From Lentimicrobiaceae bacterium (GTDB taxonomy: Bacteria > Bacteroidota > Bacteroidia > Bacteroidales > WCHB1-69), in assembly GCA_009787675.1 (NCBI GenBank), contig WQSU01000094.1:1-8808 (forward strand): a stretch of DNA of 8,808 nucleotides. Direction: 5' to 3'. Positions 5,710 through 8,808 of this stretch are shown piece by piece. Every line of letters starts with the position of its first letter. Position 1 is the stretch's first letter. The translations under genes and the position numbers were made by a program. Under the pieces are notes generated by a model. The model saw only the letters and a list, made by a program, of their open reading frames with translations. It did no database searches and was not told the origin of the DNA.

Positions 5710-5755
5710 GCCACTAATTCAATAATTTAAAAAACAAGATTTGTGCAGTAGTGGC
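5710..5755 (+). repeat. Intergenic inverted repeat after the ketosynthase gene
   Basis: GCCACTA (5710-5716) pairs with TAGTGGC (5749-5755) around a 32-nt AT-rich loop. The longer GCCACTAATTC (5710-5720) is the exact reverse complement of 4493-4503. The rest of the 76-nt gap (5700-5775) is AT-rich, and I see no convincing promoter. Confidence 0.55.
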
Positions 5756-5775
5756 AAAAAATAAAAAAACCAAAA

Positions 5776-6339
5776 GTGGCACACATAACAAAACACATTA
5801 AATTATCATTTAAAAATTCAGTAGAAATTTCAGACTTTTACCGATCCCTAAAAATGGAATATCCCAAATTCTTCAAAATGGATGGCTTGTCTAAATTAGG
5901 GTTCTTAGCTTCGGAATTGATTTTCGAAGATGACGAAAACCGCTTTGTTCCGCGCGAAGATATAGCTGTGCTCTGCTTCAACCGTTCCTCTTCGCTTGAC
6001 ATTGACACACAATATCAGGCAACTATCGCCAACAACGAAAACTACTTCCCCTCCCCCTCACTCTTTGTTTACACACTTCCCAACATCGTGGCAGGGGAAA
6101 TTGCAATTAGAAATAAGTTTTTCGGTGAAACTTTTTTCTATATTTGCAAACTTTTTGATGCAAAACAAATTATTAAAACACTCAAAAACACTTTTTTAGA
6201 TAAAAACATTACCACAATACTCGCAGCGTGGATTGAACATTTTGAAGAGAAAAAAGAAGTATTTATGATATTAGTAGAAAACAGCAATGATGATATGGAA
6301 ATTATGGAAGAACAGTTAATGAAATTATATAATTCTTAA
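5776..6339 (+). CDS. Short ketosynthase-like (N-terminal half) protein, probably non-catalytic
   Basis: This 187-residue protein resembles only the N-terminal half of a thiolase-fold ketosynthase. K-M-D-G-L-S-K-L-G-F-L-A-S-E (34-47) looks like the conserved early ketosynthase helix. P-S-L-F-V-Y-T-L-P-N-I-V-A-G-E-I-A-I-R (94-112) looks like the segment that precedes the active-site cysteine. The expected A-C-x-S-G motif is missing (Y-I-C-K-L-F-D follows instead), and there is no N-A-H-G or G-H-T region. It cannot be a complete condensing enzyme. It may be a helper or inactive partner of the cluster's ketosynthases. The start is uncertain: an in-frame TAG at 5749 limits the frame, GTG 5776 is the first plausible start, and the first in-frame ATG is at residue 27. 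The homology is my reading of motifs and is less sure than for the neighbours. Confidence 0.65.
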   Translation: MAHITKHIKLSFKNSVEISDFYRSLKMEYPKFFKMDGLSKLGFLASELIFEDDENRFVPREDIAVLCFNRSSSLDIDTQYQATIANNENYFPSPSLFVYTLPNIVAGEIAIRNKFFGETFFYICKLFDAKQIIKTLKNTFLDKNITTILAAWIEHFEEKKEVFMILVENSNDDMEIMEEQLMKLYNS

Positions 6340-6352
6340 AACAAAATAATTA
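6336..6352 (+). repeat. 17-nt direct repeat, left copy
   Basis: TTAAAACAAAATAATTA covers the stop codon of the ketosynthase-like gene and the leader up to the first base of the next ATG. It is identical to 7756-7772, and the two copies bracket the beta-barrel and lipoprotein genes. Confidence 0.85.
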
Positions 6353-7167
6353 TGAAAAAACTTTTGATTTGCTTTTTTTGTGTTCTGTTCACTATCCTCA
6401 TACAGGCACAAGAAGAAAAAACGTTAACCATGCCGCGATTGCGTTTAGGTATTGAGGCAGGTGTTAATTCTTTATTTTCGCAAATTAATAAACCCGAAAT
6501 GATTAGAGAAAGTCGTTATTATTACTATGATCATGATTATGATTTTCACTGTGGTTTTGTTTATGATTATCCAAATTCTGCTTTCTATAACTTTGGATTG
6601 AAACTTGACTATATGTTGCACAAACGCATAGCAATGTCAATAGGATTACGTTTCAGTTTTTATAAAGCAACACTTGCTTCCGATAGAGATTATTTCCTTT
6701 GGAAAGTCAGCGAAACGGAAACAAGTTCAAATTATATTAAAATCAATAATATATCCCAAACTAATTACTATTTGGGAATACCTCTTGAAACAAGATTCTT
6801 TCTTACTGAAAAAGATTACATTGTAAGAACTTATTTTATTATAGGAACTTCATTCAACTTTTTAGTAGCAACAGATAACAAAGTTGCGTTTCATAATCCT
6901 GAAATGGAAAAATATAATTCTAATGTACTGAAGCATATTGGTAATCCGAATTCATTTTATTGCTCTTTTTATGGAGGTTTTGGTTTGAAATTTGGAAAAG
7001 CAAATTACCCTTTTGGAAATGTTGAGTTCTTTTTTCCTGTATTAAATTTTGAAAAAGATAATATTGATGCTTTTATTAGATCTGATGTACTTGGATTCGG
7101 TATTAGAACGACATTACATATTCCGGTTATTCGCAAACACATATTAACTTATTCAGTAACAGATTAA
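6352..7167 (+). CDS. Secreted outer-membrane beta-barrel (porin-family-like) protein
   Basis: This 271-residue protein has a clear Sec signal peptide: M-K-K, a hydrophobic core of L/I/C/F, then I-Q-A with probable cleavage after A19. The mature part shows repeated amphipathic, aromatic-rich strands such as Y-N-F-G-L-K-L-D-Y, M-S-I-G-L-R-F-S-F-Y, Y-Y-L-G-I-P-L-E-T-R-F-F-L and Y-G-G-F-G-L-K-F. This pattern is typical of the small Bacteroidota outer-membrane beta-barrel proteins annotated as porin-family or PorT-like. No enzymatic motif is visible, and the ligand is unknown. It is followed after 10 nt by a lipoprotein gene, and the two probably form a unit at the outer membrane. Its composition is more AT-rich than the ketosynthase genes, and it sits between 17-nt direct repeats, so the pair may be an insertion in the pigment cluster. 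A role in placing the pigment in the outer membrane is possible but unsupported. Confidence 0.8.
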   Translation: MKKLLICFFCVLFTILIQAQEEKTLTMPRLRLGIEAGVNSLFSQINKPEMIRESRYYYYDHDYDFHCGFVYDYPNSAFYNFGLKLDYMLHKRIAMSIGLRFSFYKATLASDRDYFLWKVSETETSSNYIKINNISQTNYYLGIPLETRFFLTEKDYIVRTYFIIGTSFNFLVATDNKVAFHNPEMEKYNSNVLKHIGNPNSFYCSFYGGFGLKFGKANYPFGNVEFFFPVLNFEKDNIDAFIRSDVLGFGIRTTLHIPVIRKHILTYSVTD

Positions 7168-7177
7168 AACAATAGGT

Positions 7178-7759
7178 ATGAGAAAAATTTGCTTATTCTT
7201 TTTTATTATTATTCTACTAGCTTCCTGTACAAGAGAAGAATTGGATAGAACAATCTTTATTCCCGATGAAGATGACCGTAACTTGCCCGCCTATACGGAA
7301 TGGGGTTATAATACTTTTGGAGCAGAATATGAAAGAGATTATTTCCTTGCATCGGATAAAATTGTGCCTTGCAAAATATTGTTTAAAGATAATCAATTGC
7401 AATTTTCATTAAGCGGTACGATCCGAGATCATAAGGAAATGACGTTGTCGTTTATTTTTTCTTCACCGCAAATGGAAGATTTCAAAGATTTACTCCAACT
7501 TCACAATAAAGAAATAGATTTGACTGCCAATGATTGTATCGTAAAAATCTTGCGGGACGGAAATGAAACGATTCTACATGTTTTTGAAGGAAAATTGCAT
7601 TTTAAACGTGTACAATTATTGAGTATTGAAGATCAGGTAAATCGTGTTATCCTTTCCGGAATTTTTGATTTGACTTTCATGCAAAACGATTTTCCGGCAT
7701 TTATTTATAAAGGACGTTTTGACTTGGGCATTACCACAAAGCTTTTTTATGTTTATTAA
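7178..7759 (+). CDS. Predicted lipoprotein of unknown function
   Basis: This 193-residue protein begins with a lipoprotein signal peptide: M-R-K-I, a long F/I/L core, and the lipobox L-A-S-C with lipidated cysteine C17. The mature part starts T-R-E-E-L-D and carries acidic residues (I-P-D-E-D-D). It then alternates hydrophobic and polar residues in likely beta strands, for example L-Q-F-S-L-S-G-T-I and M-T-L-S-F-I-F-S. I do not recognise a family. It would be anchored in a membrane facing the periplasm or the surface. The gene starts 10 nt after the beta-barrel gene, which implies shared expression and perhaps a common complex. Its stop codon lies in the right 17-nt repeat (7756-7772). It is AT-rich, like its partner. 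Confidence 0.75.
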   Translation: MRKICLFFFIIILLASCTREELDRTIFIPDEDDRNLPAYTEWGYNTFGAEYERDYFLASDKIVPCKILFKDNQLQFSLSGTIRDHKEMTLSFIFSSPQMEDFKDLLQLHNKEIDLTANDCIVKILRDGNETILHVFEGKLHFKRVQLLSIEDQVNRVILSGIFDLTFMQNDFPAFIYKGRFDLGITTKLFYVY

Positions 7760-7772
7760 AACAAAATAATTA
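7756..7772 (+). repeat. 17-nt direct repeat, right copy
   Basis: Identical to 6336-6352 and likewise starting one base before a TAA stop. The A-rich leader then continues 20 nt to the ACP start codon. It could mark a past duplication or insertion boundary, or simply be a favoured stop-leader sequence in this genome. Confidence 0.85.
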
Positions 7773-7792
7773 AATATCAAATTTTTATAAAA

Positions 7793-8050
7793 ATGGAAGA
7801 CTTAATTTTAAAATTAAAAGAAGAAATTATTGAAGTATTAAATTTGGAAGATGTTAAACCTGAAGATATTGACGAAAATGCACCACTTTTCGGAGAGGGC
7901 TTGGGGTTAGATTCTATTGACGCATTAGAATTAATCGTGCTCATGGAAAAAAGCTATGGCATTAAACTGAAAGACCCAAATCAAGGAAAAGAGGTCTTTA
8001 AATCAATAACTGTAATGGCAGAATATATTGCTGCAAACAAAACGAAATAA
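7793..8050 (+). CDS. Acyl carrier protein
   Basis: This 85-residue acidic four-helix carrier protein is of normal ACP length. The phosphopantetheine attachment site is S41 in G-L-G-L-D-S-I-D-A-L-E-L. The helix around I-V-L-M-E-K-S-Y-G-I and the C-terminal S-I-T-V-M-A-E-Y-I-A also fit the family. It would carry the growing aryl-polyene chain as a thioester and present it to the ketosynthases, dehydratase and thioesterase encoded nearby. The D-S-I-D motif and the location suggest a pathway-specific ACP rather than housekeeping AcpP. The ATG follows an A-rich leader without a Shine-Dalgarno, as is usual in Bacteroidota. A strong hairpin lies just after the stop (8057-8122). Confidence 0.93.
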   Translation: MEDLILKLKEEIIEVLNLEDVKPEDIDENAPLFGEGLGLDSIDALELIVLMEKSYGIKLKDPNQGKEVFKSITVMAEYIAANKTK

Positions 8051-8056
8051 GTATTT

Positions 8057-8152
8057 GTAGCGAGTATTTAGTAATGAGATATTTTAAAGAATTTCTACTA
8101 CTCAATACTAAATACTCGCTACCGACTACTCATTACTGACTACTCACTACTA
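8057..8152 (+). repeat. Heptad tract with long hairpin between ACP and second ketosynthase
   Basis: Positions 8057-8078 and 8101-8122 are inverted repeats matching at 21 of 22 positions, with 17 consecutive perfect pairs (8057-8073 with 8106-8122) and a 22-nt loop. The right side is an eight-unit heptad tract, 8097-8152: ACTACTC, AATACTA, AATACTC, GCTACCG, ACTACTC, ATTACTG, ACTACTC, ACTACTA. It fills almost all of the 109-nt gap. It may attenuate or stabilise the message between the abundant ACP and the ketosynthase. It lacks the T-run of a standard terminator. Confidence 0.9.
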
Positions 8153-8159
8153 AGCAAAT

Positions 8160-8808
8160 ATGCAAAAGATTGTAATTACCGGAATGGGCATTGTTTCGGC
8201 GCTGGGCAACAATGTGGAAGAGAACTTACAGGCACTACGCGACAACCGTAGCGGCATCGCGCCTTTACGCTACTTGAAAACTTCGCACACCGAATTTCCG
8301 GTAGGCGAAGTGAAGATGACCGACGAAGAAATGACTTGCTTGCTCAATCTATCTGAAAAAGAGCCTACTACACGCACCTCCCTCATGGGCATGCTGGCAG
8401 TGCGCGAGGCGCTACAAAATGCAGGATTATCAGACTATCGGAAATCGCAAATCGCAAATCGCAAAATAGCCCTCATCTCAGGCACCACTGTAGGCGGAAT
8501 GGACATGAGCGAGCAGTTTTATTTAGATTTTCTTGAAAATGATTCAAAAAATACGTATATCTCCACCCACGACTGCGGAGCTTGCACGGAAATGATTGCC
8601 GATTATTTCGGTATCTTCTCTCAAGTAGATACAATTTCAACGGCTTGCAGTTCAGCGGCAAACGCTATTATACTTGGTGCAGAATTGCTTAAAAGCGGAC
8701 GCGCCGACATTGTTGTGGCAGGCGGAAGCGAGTGCCTCACAAAATTTCACCTCAATGGCTTTAACAGTTTGATGATTCTTGATCGTCAACCCTGCCGACC
8801 GTTTGATG
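8160..8808 (+). CDS. Beta-ketoacyl-ACP synthase, N-terminal part (3' end outside window)
   Basis: The frame opens at ATG 8160 and stays open to the window end, giving 216 residues of a protein expected to be about 400. It has the FabF-type N-terminus I-V-I-T-G-M-G-I-V-S-A-L-G, the I-S-G-T-T-V-G-G-M-D strand-turn, and the active-site cysteine C163 in D-T-I-S-T-A-C-S-S-A-A-N-A. V-V-A-G-G-S-E follows, and P-C-R-P-F-D at the edge matches the conserved D-x-x-R-P-F-D. The two catalytic histidines would lie downstream. It is the second condensing enzyme of the cluster and may pair with the one at 4521. A 7-nt tandem repeat (8437-8464) lies in the loop before I-S-G-T-T and encodes part of Y-R-K-S-Q-I-A-N-R-K. 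Confidence 0.9.
   Translation, partial: MQKIVITGMGIVSALGNNVEENLQALRDNRSGIAPLRYLKTSHTEFPVGEVKMTDEEMTCLLNLSEKEPTTRTSLMGMLAVREALQNAGLSDYRKSQIANRKIALISGTTVGGMDMSEQFYLDFLENDSKNTYISTHDCGACTEMIADYFGIFSQVDTISTACSSAANAIILGAELLKSGRADIVVAGGSECLTKFHLNGFNSLMILDRQPCRPFD
8437..8464 (+). repeat. In-frame heptad tract inside second ketosynthase gene
   Basis: Four 7-nt units: ATCGGAA, ATCGCAA, ATCGCAA, ATCGCAA. They encode a basic, polar loop (about residues 93-102) between the A-L-Q-N-A-G-L helix and the I-A-L-I-S-G-T strand, a place where ketosynthases vary in length. Confidence 0.9.

Noticed and set aside
8057..8152. CRISPR-like array or classic terminator
   Set aside because: The units are 7 nt without spacers, so this is not CRISPR; the hairpin is not followed by a T-run, so a canonical intrinsic terminator is not supported.
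1..8808. tRNA, rRNA, transposase or integrase genes
   Set aside because: No cloverleaf, rRNA or recombinase motifs were found; the insertion signatures have no visible enzyme in the window.

Overview
The window reads as Bacteroidota DNA, probably Bacteroidales. The genes are AT-rich with no Shine-Dalgarno signals and A-rich leaders. The protein families are typical of that phylum, and so are a Sec-exported outer-membrane protein and a lipoprotein with an LASC lipobox. All supported genes lie on the + strand and are tightly packed.

The backbone is part of an aryl-polyene/flexirubin-type pigment cluster (type II fatty-acid/polyketide machinery). In order it holds: the 3' end of an LpxL-like acyltransferase (1-486), a SAM-dependent O-methyltransferase (2435-3523), an ApeP-like hot-dog dehydratase (3558-3995), a YbgC-like thioesterase (4054-4467), a beta-ketoacyl synthase with a complete Cys-His-His triad (4521-5699), a short ketosynthase-like protein without a recognisable active site (5776-6339), an acyl carrier protein (7793-8050) and the start of a second ketosynthase (8160 to the window end). 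Together these would extend an acyl chain on the ACP, dehydrate it to a conjugated polyene, methylate the product and pass it to a lipid anchor. Ketoreductase, aryl-starter and export genes are not in the window.

Two interruptions stand out. Between the acyltransferase and the methyltransferase are a YhcG/DUF1016 PDDEXK nuclease-family gene (492-1541) and a zinc-ribbon plus HEPN-like gene (1575-2438). Both are of the kind found in defence or conflict systems. The nuclease gene lies between the true acyltransferase 3' end and a degraded second copy of that end, a footprint resembling site-specific insertion at the 3' end of a gene. Between the ketosynthase-like gene and the ACP are an outer-membrane beta-barrel gene (6352-7167) and a lipoprotein gene (7178-7759), flanked by a perfect 17-nt direct repeat.

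The most unusual feature is a set of tandem repeats with an exact 7-nt period. They occur at three intergenic junctions (3511-3550, 3979-4045, 8057-8152), where heptads oppose their own reverse complements and form hairpins. They also occur inside coding sequence, in probable surface loops of both ketosynthases (4838-4872, 5316-5350, 8437-8464). Seven is not a multiple of three, so a gain or loss of one unit inside a ketosynthase gene would shift the frame. This raises the possibility of on/off variation of pigment synthesis, or of a mobile heptad repeat family. No tRNA, rRNA, CRISPR array or transposase gene was seen, and no stretch longer than about 110 bases lacks a gene.
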